From Superficieibacter sp. HKU1 (GTDB taxonomy: Bacteria > Pseudomonadota > Gammaproteobacteria > Enterobacterales > Enterobacteriaceae), in the NCBI RefSeq assembly GCF_029319185.1, contig NZ_CP119754.1, positions 1,116,001 through 1,180,000 of the forward strand: a DNA stretch of 64,000 nt. Direction: 5' to 3'. Below, piece after piece: positions 1-8,254 of the stretch. Every line of letters starts with the position of its first letter. Within the stretch, counting starts at the first letter, position 1. Both the position numbers and the translations under genes were made by a program. The notes beneath the pieces are model-generated. The model was not told the DNA's origin. It did not search any database and saw only the letters and a list, made by a program, of their open reading frames with translations.

Positions 1-129
1 GCTCTGTAAGATTTAATGGTTATATTACTTTGTCCAGAGAGTTTTAATGTAAATTGAAATATTGCGCTCAAAGTTATTCAGGATATAGACCCAGCAATAA
101 CAGTGCTCTTGCAGGATAATGGAAATAGA

Positions 130-261
130 ATGATGGTGCGGTATTTTCTTTCTACTCTGGTGATGGTTCAGGTTGCCATTTATTTTGTTTTTTTTCCAAA
201 TCAGGAAAGCATTTTCAGCTTTTGGCCTTTTATTGTTGATGATTACAATGTGGAGTTCTGA
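130..261 (+). CDS. possible 43-aa membrane peptide upstream of tssM
   Basis: A short open frame of 43 codons ends six bases before the tssM start. It starts at a double ATG (130 and 133) and is rich in aromatic and hydrophobic residues. A stretch near residues 9-22 could be one membrane segment. The open frame extends upstream without a better start, so it may instead be the tail of a decayed gene. The surrounding DNA is AT-rich compared with tssM. I do not recognise a family. No function is proposed. Confidence 0.25.
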   Translation: MMVRYFLSTLVMVQVAIYFVFFPNQESIFSFWPFIVDDYNVEF

Positions 262-267
262 ACAATA

Positions 268-3200
268 ATGCAAAAATTTCTCAGTCTGCTTTTTTCCCGG
301 CGCGCGCTGGCTATTGTGGGCGTGATAGTGCTGGCGCTGCTTGTCTGGTTTGTCGGGCCGCTGGTGTCATTTGATACTCTGCGTCCTCTGGCCTCCGTGG
401 GCAGCCGGGTGGTGACCATTGCTCTGCTGCTGATGCTGCTGGTGCTGTGGCTGGTGAACTGGTCGATGAGCATCATTGGCATCAGTATCCTGTGCCTGGT
501 CATTGGCTTTGTCACACCGCTGCTGGCCCTGGGCGACGTTCATCCGTTTGCGCCGCTGTGGGTCCGCCTGACCCTGATTGGTTTCATCCTGCTGGTGTAC
601 GCACTGTACGGCCTGTACCGGCTGTGGCGCGCGCTGCGCATGGATGAACAACTGCTGCGCCGCTTCCTGCATCCGCGCGGGGAGGAGGTGCCGGTGGCCG
701 GGGAAATCAAAGCCGATCTGCGCACTGTCAGCCATATTGTCACTCAGGCTGTGCGCCAACTGAAACAACTTCGTGTGGACATGCCCGGCTGGCGTAAAGT
801 CTTTGAAGGCAAACGCTTTCTGTATGAGCTGCCGTGGTTCATGGTGGTTGGTAGCCCCGGCGACGGCAAAACCACGGCCCTGTTGAATACCGGATTGCAG
901 TTCCCGCTGGCGGAACAGATGGAGCAGACCTCGCGCATCCTGACGGTTCCGGGGGGCGGTACGCTGCACTGCGACTGGTGGTTTACCAATGAAGCGGTAC
1001 TGATTGATACCGCCGGACGCTACGCCCGCCACGATGACGGTGGCGAAGCGAGTGCGACACAACGCAACGCTGGAGAGTGGCAGGGCTTTCTCGGCCTGCT
1101 GCGTAAACACCGTCCCGGCGCGCCGCTCAACGGCGTGATCCTGACGCTGAACGTGGCGGATTTGACGGCGCAGTCTCCGGCTGAACGCCTGGCAGCCTGC
1201 GCCGCTCTGCGTGCGCGACTGGCAGAACTGCGCGAGACCCTGGGGATTCGCTTTCCGGTCTATCTGGTGGTCACTAAAATGGATTTACTGCCGGGGTTCA
1301 GCGAATATTTTCGCACGCTGACCAGCCATCTTCGTGCACAAATCTGGGGCTTCACGCTGCCCTACAGCCGCAGGCGAAAAGCGGGCGATCCCCAGGCGCT
1401 GCACGCCGCCTGTGAACGGGAACTGGCGCGCCTGACATTGCGGTTGGATCAGGGGCTGGATACCCGCTTACAGGAAGAGTACGACCTTAAAAGCCGCCAG
1501 CGGCTGTATACTTTCCCGCGTGAGTTCTCCGCCCTTGGCGCGCCGTTGCTGGAGGCTATTGAACAAATTTTCCTGGATTCGAAATTCGATGCCACGCAAC
1601 TGAATAACACGCTGCGGGGGGTGTTTTTCACCAGTGCTGCGCAGGCGCAGGCCGACGCGGTGGCTGACCAGTTAAGTATCTGGCAGCGTTTTGTCCGGGC
1701 AATAAAAACCGCCCGTGGCGACTCCGCAGCTTCCCGCCCACACACTCTGCCAGACGGCAACCGTAGCTACTTTCTGCACGATCTGCTGACGCAGTTTATT
1801 TTCCGTGAAGCGCACCTGGTGGAGCCAAACCTTCAGTGGGCATGGCGTTATCGCTTACTGCGCCTTGGCGGACACCTGCTGGTGCTGGTGCTGGCATTCC
1901 TGCTTTGGCAGGGGATGCAGACCAGTCAGAAGATCAACGGTGACTATCTGAATGAAATTAGCGCCCGCACAACCCGGCTGGACAGCGAGATAAAAGCCTA
2001 CACCGGCAAACCGGCGATGGCTCCCGTCCCGATACTGCTGGACAGCGCAAGGGAACTGTCCGCCTGGCCGGAACTGGACCCGGACGCGCCGCCGCTGGCC
2101 TGGCGCTACGGTCTGTACAGTGTTCCACCGGTAACAGACAGCGTGGCATCGCTGTACAACCGCCTGCTGGATCAACTGTTATTACCGCCACTGGTGAAAC
2201 GGATGGAGTACGTTCTGGAGGACGCCATCGCCCGTCAGGACAGCCAGGCGGCTTATGATGCCCTGCGCGTCTATCTGCTGCTGAATCTGGATAAAGATCA
2301 TGAGGACAAATACAACGCGGCGGAAATCCAGTCGTGGGTGCTTAAGGATCTGGAAAACAACGACAGCGTGGCCGGGTTCGGCGGACGTGCTGCCGTACTG
2401 ACGCATATCGAAGCGCTGTTTGACGGCAGCAGGGTGGTGCATTCGCCGTATGAAAAAGATGAACGGCTGATCCGCCAGGCACGCGCGTTCCTCGACGGAC
2501 ACACCAGTACCGAGCGTATCTATACGCGGGCGCTGGCGGCAATGGAGAGCGAAGCGCCGCAGGAGTTTACGCTGGTGCGCGCCGTGGGCGCAGATGCGGG
2601 AACGGTCTTTGTGCGTGCTAATGGTGCTCCGCTGGACAGAGGGGTGCCGGGTATTTTTACCCGTGAAGGCTACCGGGATCTGTTCGACAAGCGACTGCCG
2701 GAGTTTGTTGCGGCAGCGTCAGCGGACGATGACTGGGTAATGGGGCGGGAGAGTGCGCCAAAAAAGCTGACTGACAGCCTGCGCAGCCAGATGCCGGGAC
2801 AGGAACAGGCTGTCACCCGCGAAGTCCGCCGCCTGTACCTGACCGAATATACCCGCCGCTGGCAGGCGTTTCTGGAAAGCATTCACAGCATCAACAGCGC
2901 CGGTGAAGAAGGCAGCTCTGGCCTGGCGTATGACTTACAGGTGTTGCGCACCCTGGCATCGCCGGATTCGCCGCTGATGCGGCTGGGAAAAGCGGTGGTG
3001 GCGCAAACCACGCTTGTGCCGCCGCTGGATCCGCAGGTAAAACAGAAGCAACTGGCGCAGCGCGCGTCCGGTAACGCGGGGAAAGTGGTACAGACGGCGA
3101 AGCTTTTTCAGGATATTCACCCGGAAGAGCGGCTGGAAAAAATGCTGGTGGATGACCGTTTTGCTGCGTTACGTGAGGTGGTTTCCGGGCGAACGGACGG

Positions 3201-4137
3201 TGGACAGGGCGGCGGCGGAACGATGCAGATCAATTCGCTGCTGACGATGCTTAACGAGTATTACACCCAGCTTACCATTGCTGACACTGCGCTGGCGGCG
3301 AGCACGCTGCCGGGGCGCATTACCGCCGCAGACAAACTGCAACTGGAGGCGGCGAAACTGCCTGCCCCGCTGAAAAACATTCTGCTGGATCTGACGCAGC
3401 AGGGAACCCGTAAAATTAACGCCGGAACCGGCGAAGTGTTAAATACCCAGATGGAGGCGATGATCGGCGACGACTGCCGCGACGCCATTGATGGTCGCTA
3501 CCCCTTTACCGACAGTCCGCAGGAGGTCAGCGCTGAGGACTTCAACCGGCTTTTTGCCACCGGCGGCGTACTGGATACCTTCTGGAGCAAACAACTGGCC
3601 CCGCTGGCAGACACCGCCAGCGATCCGTGGCGCTATAAACCGACCGAAGGCAATATGGTATTGCAGGGGCCGGATCTGGTGCCGTTCCAGCAGGCGAAGC
3701 AGATCCGCAGTGTGTTTTTTAACGGTGAGGGCGGGAAAAAGTTCTCCTGGGCAATGCAGATTCGCGTGGTGGACATGGACCCGGCCATCACGGAACTGGT
3801 GATTGATATCGACGGCCAGGTATTGCGTTACGCCCACGGCCCGGTGAGACCGCTGAAGGTGAACTGGCCGGGGCCGCGCAATGGCTCAATGGCGGAAATC
3901 ACCGCCAGCCCGCGTATTCGCCAGGACACCTCAACGCTGCTGACCGGCGGCCCATGGGCGCTGTTTCATCTGCTGGATGCCGGAAAGGTACAGGAAACGG
4001 CGGTGCGGGGGCAGCAACTGGTGGAATATGATTTTGACGGTCGCCGGGTGGTGCTGGAAATCACCGCCGGACGGGATTTTGATCCGGTGAACCGGGAATT
4101 GTTACAGGACTTCAGTTGCCCGGCGAGGGCGCTGTGA
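268..4137 (+). CDS. tssM: type VI secretion inner-membrane protein TssM (IcmF family)
   Basis: TssM is the large inner-membrane component of the T6SS membrane complex. It anchors the tail-tube apparatus together with TssL and TssJ. The 1289-residue product has hydrophobic segments near residues 13-30, 48-75 and 98-120. A P-loop GSPGDGKT sits at residues 195-202 in the cytoplasmic domain, and another membrane span near residues 534-552 leads to the long periplasmic part. The length equals what I recall for SciS, the TssM of Salmonella SPI-6. The stop codon overlaps the tagF start (TGATG), so the two are translationally coupled. The remaining tss genes must lie to the left of the window. The family assignment is firm; whether the machine works cannot be judged here. 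Confidence 0.95.
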   Translation: MQKFLSLLFSRRALAIVGVIVLALLVWFVGPLVSFDTLRPLASVGSRVVTIALLLMLLVLWLVNWSMSIIGISILCLVIGFVTPLLALGDVHPFAPLWVRLTLIGFILLVYALYGLYRLWRALRMDEQLLRRFLHPRGEEVPVAGEIKADLRTVSHIVTQAVRQLKQLRVDMPGWRKVFEGKRFLYELPWFMVVGSPGDGKTTALLNTGLQFPLAEQMEQTSRILTVPGGGTLHCDWWFTNEAVLIDTAGRYARHDDGGEASATQRNAGEWQGFLGLLRKHRPGAPLNGVILTLNVADLTAQSPAERLAACAALRARLAELRETLGIRFPVYLVVTKMDLLPGFSEYFRTLTSHLRAQIWGFTLPYSRRRKAGDPQALHAACERELARLTLRLDQGLDTRLQEEYDLKSRQRLYTFPREFSALGAPLLEAIEQIFLDSKFDATQLNNTLRGVFFTSAAQAQADAVADQLSIWQRFVRAIKTARGDSAASRPHTLPDGNRSYFLHDLLTQFIFREAHLVEPNLQWAWRYRLLRLGGHLLVLVLAFLLWQGMQTSQKINGDYLNEISARTTRLDSEIKAYTGKPAMAPVPILLDSARELSAWPELDPDAPPLAWRYGLYSVPPVTDSVASLYNRLLDQLLLPPLVKRMEYVLEDAIARQDSQAAYDALRVYLLLNLDKDHEDKYNAAEIQSWVLKDLENNDSVAGFGGRAAVLTHIEALFDGSRVVHSPYEKDERLIRQARAFLDGHTSTERIYTRALAAMESEAPQEFTLVRAVGADAGTVFVRANGAPLDRGVPGIFTREGYRDLFDKRLPEFVAAASADDDWVMGRESAPKKLTDSLRSQMPGQEQAVTREVRRLYLTEYTRRWQAFLESIHSINSAGEEGSSGLAYDLQVLRTLASPDSPLMRLGKAVVAQTTLVPPLDPQVKQKQLAQRASGNAGKVVQTAKLFQDIHPEERLEKMLVDDRFAALREVVSGRTDGGQGGGGTMQINSLLTMLNEYYTQLTIADTALAASTLPGRITAADKLQLEAAKLPAPLKNILLDLTQQGTRKINAGTGEVLNTQMEAMIGDDCRDAIDGRYPFTDSPQEVSAEDFNRLFATGGVLDTFWSKQLAPLADTASDPWRYKPTEGNMVLQGPDLVPFQQAKQIRSVFFNGEGGKKFSWAMQIRVVDMDPAITELVIDIDGQVLRYAHGPVRPLKVNWPGPRNGSMAEITASPRIRQDTSTLLTGGPWALFHLLDAGKVQETAVRGQQLVEYDFDGRRVVLEITAGRDFDPVNRELLQDFSCPARAL

Positions 4138-4919
4138 TGCGCCGGTCAGCGGCGGTATCAACTCCGGCGATGTTCGGCAGGCTACCGGACCAGCGTGACT
4201 ATGTGCGCTGGCGGGTAAGCGCCGAAGAGGGACGGATATGGCAGACCTGGCTGAACCGGCAGACGTGGGTAGGCCACGGACGGCATATTGTGTTACCGGA
4301 AGGCCAGGTGGCAGATGAAGAGCGTGATGGCTGGATGCACCTGTCGCCGCGTGGTGAACACGACATGCCCGCGCCGGAACACCATCCGCTGCCGTGGAGC
4401 TTTGTGATGTCGCCGGGGTTTTTGCCTGTGGGCGGGACAACTGACTGGCTGGCCGGCGTGCTGATGGCGCCACGCGACAGCGTCGGGCGTCCGTGGCCAC
4501 TGGTGATTTACCAGCGCTGCGGGCGGGAGTGGCTGGAAGAAAGTCTGCCGGAGAGTCAGGGCTGGCTTTACTGGCTGGCGCGGCTGGCCGCGCAGCACAT
4601 TTCGCCGGACACAATGCGACACGGGAGACTGACAGAGCAGGTGGACCAGTTGTGGTCAATGTGGCAGCCGGGGCCGTGGTGGACGCAGTGGTTTCGTGGA
4701 TTACGGCGTACATCGCAGCGCAGCCGGGAACTGACCGGCTTACCGGAAGAAGCGCCGGTGGTGGAACTGCCGGGCGTGCGTTACCTGCCGTGGCCGGGCT
4801 GGCCGGGCAAGATGCTGGTGCAGGCGCAACCGGAACAGGGATGGTTCTGGCAGCAAAACAGTGAAGGGCGGTATGTGGATGCGCTGCGGCTGGCGGGGAA
4901 AGAAGTCTACAGATTGTAA
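4137..4919 (+). CDS. tagF: T6SS-associated protein TagF (ImpM/DUF2094 family)
   Basis: TagF proteins are cytoplasmic negative regulators of T6SS assembly in Pseudomonas and Agrobacterium. I chose the ATG at 4137, which overlaps the tssM stop codon by one base, giving 260 residues; an in-frame ATG lies 21 bases upstream. The N-terminal pattern FGRLPDQRDYVRW and the central SPGFLPVGG and GVLMAPRDSVGRPWPL match the family pattern (FGKLPxxGDFV and GVLMPSxDxVGRxFPL). The protein is Trp-rich. Its 3' end, from about 4839, is repeated in decayed form near 5905 and 6943 (see repeats). No phosphatase-like fusion is present. Confidence 0.8.
   Translation: MRRSAAVSTPAMFGRLPDQRDYVRWRVSAEEGRIWQTWLNRQTWVGHGRHIVLPEGQVADEERDGWMHLSPRGEHDMPAPEHHPLPWSFVMSPGFLPVGGTTDWLAGVLMAPRDSVGRPWPLVIYQRCGREWLEESLPESQGWLYWLARLAAQHISPDTMRHGRLTEQVDQLWSMWQPGPWWTQWFRGLRRTSQRSRELTGLPEEAPVVELPGVRYLPWPGWPGKMLVQAQPEQGWFWQQNSEGRYVDALRLAGKEVYRL
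4839..4919 (+). repeat. tagF 3'-end repeat, parental copy
   Basis: The last 80 bases of tagF (from ATGGTTCTGGCAGC at 4841) form the parental copy of a sequence found again in front of, or after, each effector/immunity cassette at about 5905-5971 and 6943-7018. Confidence 0.7.
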
Positions 4920-4944
4920 AGATAATGGAATAAGGAATTTAATA

Positions 4945-5415
4945 ATGAGTATTTATGACTCGGCATGTAACAGTACAACGGCAGTTACTTTTATACAAAA
5001 ACATCTTCGGGACTGTGAGACAATTGCCGGGCAACTTGATGTGCCGGTTGAAAATATACTGGGGCTTGCCGCAGCGGAAAGCGAATACGGTAAAGGACGT
5101 ATTGCCCGAGAGTAAAATAACTATTTTTCCATGCATGCACCTGCATCATATCAGTTAAAGCAGGTTCATCCAAAAGGGAGTACTACAACCTGGGTGGCCA
5201 CATATCCTTCTTTTTTAGTCGGGGGACAATCTTTTGCCAGTCGGTTTGGTAATGCAGTTAAAGGTAAAAAAGATCCTGTCGCTTTTGTCGAAGCACTGGT
5301 TAAAGCTGGCTATAATACCGGTAATAGCAAGACCGGTGGAACAGATCATTATGTGGATAAAGTTGTGGGTATTATTGGTATGGTGAAAAGGAGGATGACA
5401 TGCCCTGTAAGATAG
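4945..5415 (+). pseudogene. T6SS glucosaminidase-like effector, copy 1, broken by an in-frame stop
   Basis: This 471-bp frame matches the intact copy at 6010-6480 along its whole length, but codon 57 (5113-5115) is TAA where the intact copy has TAT (Tyr). A single base change therefore truncates the product to 56 residues. The conserved part ILGLAAAESEYGKGRIAR resembles the catalytic Glu region of FlgJ/GH73-type beta-N-acetylglucosaminidases, which cleave peptidoglycan glycan strands. A peptidoglycan-hydrolase role for the ancestral protein is inferred from that motif and from its place after tagF and before a signal-peptide protein. Readthrough is possible but there is no sign of it. The downstream immunity gene overlaps the 3' end by 16 bases and is intact. 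Confidence 0.75.
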
Positions 5416-5858
5416 CATGTTTATTGTTTTGTTTACTAACACCAGTGATGTGCAGTGCCTGGGTAAATGTATCCGATATACCTGAATTTAATTTAACTAA
5501 AATAAACAAGGATGGTTTAACTAAAACAGAGGCAGAAGCTTTACTTATTACTGCGTTAAAATATGAAAAATACAATTTATCATTATCTGGTGTTTTTATT
5601 GATGATGATTTGAGTCCCGCAGACCCTTATTATTATGAAATGGGTGTCGGTTATGACACACCAAAAGCAGGTGCTGTAGAGTACTGGGGGTTATTTTCTG
5701 TCAGTCCGAAAACAGGTGATATCTGGGAAGAATATTCATGTGAGAGAATATCGTCCTCGGCGCTGCAAAAAATTCAACAAGAAATAATGAAAAAAACGGG
5801 CGCGACATTTGCCAGTGAAGTGGTACAGCGCCGTGGGTTGGGGTGTACAGATGAATAG
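5400..5858 (+). CDS. putative periplasmic immunity protein, copy 1
   Basis: The gene encodes 152 residues with an N-terminal signal peptide: a hydrophobic segment with Cys residues, residues 4-19, ending ...CSA before a polar stretch. It lies directly after, and overlapping, the broken effector. A clear GGAGG ribosome-binding site precedes the ATG at 5400. It is a paralogue of the protein at 6465-6926; the two share the C-terminal block KKTGATFASE followed by RRGLGCTDE, with small differences. A periplasmic location fits an antidote for a peptidoglycan-cleaving effector. The family is not known to me. It is now an orphan immunity gene, because its partner carries a nonsense codon. Confidence 0.7.
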   Translation: MPCKIACLLFCLLTPVMCSAWVNVSDIPEFNLTKINKDGLTKTEAEALLITALKYEKYNLSLSGVFIDDDLSPADPYYYEMGVGYDTPKAGAVEYWGLFSVSPKTGDIWEEYSCERISSSALQKIQQEIMKKTGATFASEVVQRRGLGCTDE

Positions 5859-5867
5859 CGGGGCAGG

Positions 5868-5975
5868 TGGCAGTACCTGGTGTGCGTCACCAGCCGTGGC
5901 AGTGATGGTTCTGGCAGCACAACAGTGAAGGGCGATATGTGGATGCGTTGCGGCTGGCAGGGAATAATGAGCATG
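5868..5975 (+). repeat. tagF 3'-end repeat, non-coding copy 2
   Basis: Between the two effector/immunity pairs lies a closely matching copy of the tagF tail: ATGGTTCTGGCAGC, then AACAGTGAAGGGCGATATGT and GGATGCGTTGCGGCTGGC, compared with 4841-4900. The stretch just upstream (from about 5868) is a more degraded match to the preceding tagF sequence. It cannot encode TagF here and is a scar of tandem duplication or cassette insertion. Confidence 0.7.
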
Positions 5976-6009
5976 GCAGTTTTAAAAATAGCCGGTGAGA
6001 AATGACGAA

Positions 6010-6480
6010 ATGGGTACTTATGATAAAGCGTGTAATAATGCAGGTGCGGTAAGGTTTGTTCAGGAGCACATACGGGATAGTGAAATAATTGCAAAAGAAC
6101 TCGGTGTGCCAGTGGAGAATATTCTCGGACTTGCTGCTGCGGAGAGTCAGTATGGCACAGGTCGTATTGCCAGAGAATATAATAACTACTTTTCCATGCA
6201 CGGACCTGCGTCATTTCAGTCAGGTCAGGTCCATCCAAAGGGAAGTGCCAAAGTTTGGGTGGCTAAGTACCCCTCTTTTTTAATTTGTGGTCGTTCTTTT
6301 GCCAGCCGATTTGGTAATGCAGTAAGAGGGAAAAAGGATGCTGTAGATTTCGTTAAGGCTCTTGTAAAAGCTGGGTTTAATTCCGGGGATCATAAAACAG
6401 GCGGCACTGATAATTACGTTAAAATAACGTCAGATATTATCATTATGGTCGGAAGGAGAATAATGTGTCCCGTAACTTAA
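6010..6480 (+). CDS. T6SS glucosaminidase-like effector, copy 2 (intact)
   Basis: The product has 156 residues and no signal peptide, as expected for T6SS cargo delivered into the periplasm of a target cell. ILGLAAAESQYGTGRIAREY near residues 36-55 carries the Glu of a lysozyme-like or FlgJ/GH73-like fold, followed by NNYFSMHGPASF, which corresponds to the N-L-F-G region of glucosaminidases. A later block with FASRFGNAV and GGTDNYV is also conserved with copy 1. I chose the ATG at 6010 because it aligns with the copy 1 start; an in-frame GTG at 5995 is possible. The stop overlaps the immunity gene start. The enzyme class is inferred from motifs. A transglycosylase of the same fold is an alternative. 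Confidence 0.72.
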   Translation: MGTYDKACNNAGAVRFVQEHIRDSEIIAKELGVPVENILGLAAAESQYGTGRIAREYNNYFSMHGPASFQSGQVHPKGSAKVWVAKYPSFLICGRSFASRFGNAVRGKKDAVDFVKALVKAGFNSGDHKTGGTDNYVKITSDIIIMVGRRIMCPVT

Positions 6481-6926
6481 TATTTGTTGTTATCTCTCTT
6501 GTATCTGTTCTTTGTTATGCCCGAAGTAATGCTCCTGAATTTAGTTTGTCAGATATAAGTCATAGTGGAATAACGAAAGCGCAGGCAGAAAAATTGCTTA
6601 TTATTGCACTCAAGCACCAAAAATATGATTTATCGCTGGACGGCGTTTTTGTTGACGGTGATTTGGAGGATAAACATGGGAACCCTCCCCACCCGGGATA
6701 TTATGACTTTAGTCTTGGTTATGATACACCGAATGCCGGGGCGATAGAATATTGGGGATTGTTTTCGGTCAGTTCTCAAACTGGTGATATATGGGAAATA
6801 AATCAGTGTCAGAGGATTAAATTTCATGAGTTGCAAAGAATTCAACGAGAAATAATGAAAAAAACGGGTGCGACATTTGCCAGTGAGGCGGTACAGCGGC
6901 GGGGGTTAGGGTGTACAGATGAATAG
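6465..6926 (+). CDS. putative periplasmic immunity protein, copy 2
   Basis: The 153-residue product starts with GTG at 6465, overlapping the effector stop, and has a strong AAGGAGA site just upstream. An N-terminal hydrophobic segment (residues 4-17, ending in CYARS) looks like a signal peptide. It is a paralogue of the protein at 5400-5858, with a matching core (AEKLLIIALKHQKYDLSL) and an almost identical C-terminal end. An immunity role against the adjacent effector is inferred from gene order, overlap and the export signal. No enzymatic motif is visible. Confidence 0.7.
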   Translation: MSRNLIFVVISLVSVLCYARSNAPEFSLSDISHSGITKAQAEKLLIIALKHQKYDLSLDGVFVDGDLEDKHGNPPHPGYYDFSLGYDTPNAGAIEYWGLFSVSSQTGDIWEINQCQRIKFHELQRIQREIMKKTGATFASEAVQRRGLGCTDE

Positions 6927-6932
6927 TGGGGC

Positions 6933-7020
6933 TGATGGTACGGCCGGGTGAGGTGCTGGCAGCAGAATGGAAAATGATGATATGTGGATGTGCTATGGCT
7001 GGCGAGGAAAATGGGCGTAG
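6933..7020 (+). repeat. tagF 3'-end repeat, degraded copy 3
   Basis: After the second immunity gene a third, more decayed copy of the tagF tail can be read: GGTGCTGGCAGCAGAATGG near 6953-6970, then TATGTGGATGTGCTATGGCT near 6981-7000. It lies just before the metalloprotease-like gene. This suggests that the same boundary was used for a third cassette, whose present content is different. Confidence 0.6.
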
Positions 7021-7086
7021 CAGGATGGTTCGGTGTCAGGATTATATGTAAATATTAATAAGTTACTGTATTTATAGGTAAACAGA

Positions 7087-7818
7087 ATGACCGTGGATCA
7101 GAAATTTTTAAATGAATTGATGCAAAAATATTTTCCTGACACTGTACTGGACAGGAATTATATCAGGAATAATTCAGAGCGAGGTGAAATTATCCTGGAT
7201 AAGGATTCGGGGGTAATCACATTATTGCTGAGATGGAAATATACGTGGATAAAATCAGCCGATGTTAATAATGACTGGACTGAACTGGATAAAATCAGAT
7301 TTATGACAAGGGTAAATTTTTGTGTTTGTCATGAGTGGAATGGAAAAATATACTTTTCTGTTTCTGGTGATTCGGATTTTGCCAAAAAATTTCAGGGGAA
7401 GAAATTGCCTTTCAATATACAAATAATGCCAGTCTGGCAAAAAGAACACTGGAATGTGGAAGTGCTAAAAACTCCTCCCAGGGGGGATGATGGCAGACCC
7501 TATGTTATCTGGAAGCGAAGGCTCGCGCATTTTTACTTCAAAGATACATCATCCGCTGAGAAATGTAATCCCGGAAATTCTTCAGATTGTGGACATTTTC
7601 AGGTAAATATACCTCATGAAGTCGGGCATATGCTTGCTCTGGATGATGAATATGAACTTGATGGTTCAGGGAAACCTTTGTCAAAATATAAATCAGATAC
7701 GACTGCACTAATGAATATTGGCATGGAGCTTCGGACACGTTATCTGGATTACACGAATATAATGATGAACGCAGTATATCCATCAACTGAATTTTCTGTC
7801 ATGAGCGTGGCACCATGA
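7087..7818 (+). CDS. putative metzincin-like zinc metalloprotease effector
   Basis: The 243-residue protein carries HEVGHMLALDD at residues 177-187. This is an HExxH zinc site with a candidate third ligand (Asp187) exactly ten residues after the first His, as in HExxHxxGxxH/D metzincins. Residue 184 is Ala rather than the usual Gly. ALMNIG at 207-212 resembles a Met-turn. The N-terminal 170 residues are unfamiliar, and Cys residues at about 79, 81, 158 and 164 could form structural bonds. There is no signal peptide. The gene sits between the glucosaminidase cassettes and vgrG and is followed, with overlap, by a small exported protein. I infer a T6SS cargo protease. A housekeeping role is less likely given the island context and low GC. 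Confidence 0.65.
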   Translation: MTVDQKFLNELMQKYFPDTVLDRNYIRNNSERGEIILDKDSGVITLLLRWKYTWIKSADVNNDWTELDKIRFMTRVNFCVCHEWNGKIYFSVSGDSDFAKKFQGKKLPFNIQIMPVWQKEHWNVEVLKTPPRGDDGRPYVIWKRRLAHFYFKDTSSAEKCNPGNSSDCGHFQVNIPHEVGHMLALDDEYELDGSGKPLSKYKSDTTALMNIGMELRTRYLDYTNIMMNAVYPSTEFSVMSVAP

Positions 7819-8177
7819 TAAGAAAAATTTTCATTCTGATATTTACATTGTTAATGATTTCTGTAACCACAACCGGTGTAACCAGCGATATGCCCTATAA
7901 TGATGTACGCTGGGGGGATGATGAAAAGTATCTGGTCAAAAAATATGGCTCACCTGAGCATGAATTTATAGTTCCCCGGCATGACCTTGTTGGTATTTAT
8001 TACTCTGGTATAGAACGAACCTACCCTTCAAAAAATCCTGAATTCAGTCAGATACTAATAAAAGAGATGTTCTGGCACGTTCATGACGATTTGAACCTGA
8101 CATGCTGGCTTCATTCTGAAGATGGAAAGTGGGTCGTTATATCGTATGTTTTCTGGCCGCCTGGCGCTAAATTTTAA
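7815..8177 (+). CDS. putative exported immunity protein for the metalloprotease-like effector
   Basis: The 120-residue product has an N-terminal hydrophobic signal sequence (IFILIFTLLMISVTTTG, residues 5-21) and a short mature domain rich in Trp, Tyr and His. Its start overlaps the end of the metalloprotease-like gene by four bases (ATGA). That organisation, together with export to the periplasm, is typical of immunity genes for periplasm-acting T6SS effectors. No known family is recognised. Confidence 0.6.
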   Translation: MIRKIFILIFTLLMISVTTTGVTSDMPYNDVRWGDDEKYLVKKYGSPEHEFIVPRHDLVGIYYSGIERTYPSKNPEFSQILIKEMFWHVHDDLNLTCWLHSEDGKWVVISYVFWPPGAKF

Positions 8178-8200
8178 TCCGGTATCAAAGGAGTACACCA

Positions 8201-8254
8201 TGAGTTTTGTATCCACGGGCAACACGTCCGCTACGGGAGGGCATCATGCATAAC
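8201..8254 (+). other. 17-codon ORF or frameshifted vgrG start
   Basis: A well-placed ribosome-binding site (AAAGGAG, 8188-8194) precedes an ATG at 8201 that opens only 17 codons, ending at a TAA at 8252-8254. That stop overlaps the vgrG start in another frame. The peptide (SFVSTGNTSATGG...) looks like an N-terminal extension that would join HNVTVSG of VgrG if one base were changed. It is either a coupled leader or the original vgrG start lost by a frameshift. Confidence 0.4.

Noticed and set aside
25..273. 82-codon minus-strand frame before tssM
   Set aside because: AT-rich chance frame with Lys/Asn/Ile-rich text, no start signal, and antiparallel to the tssM leader.
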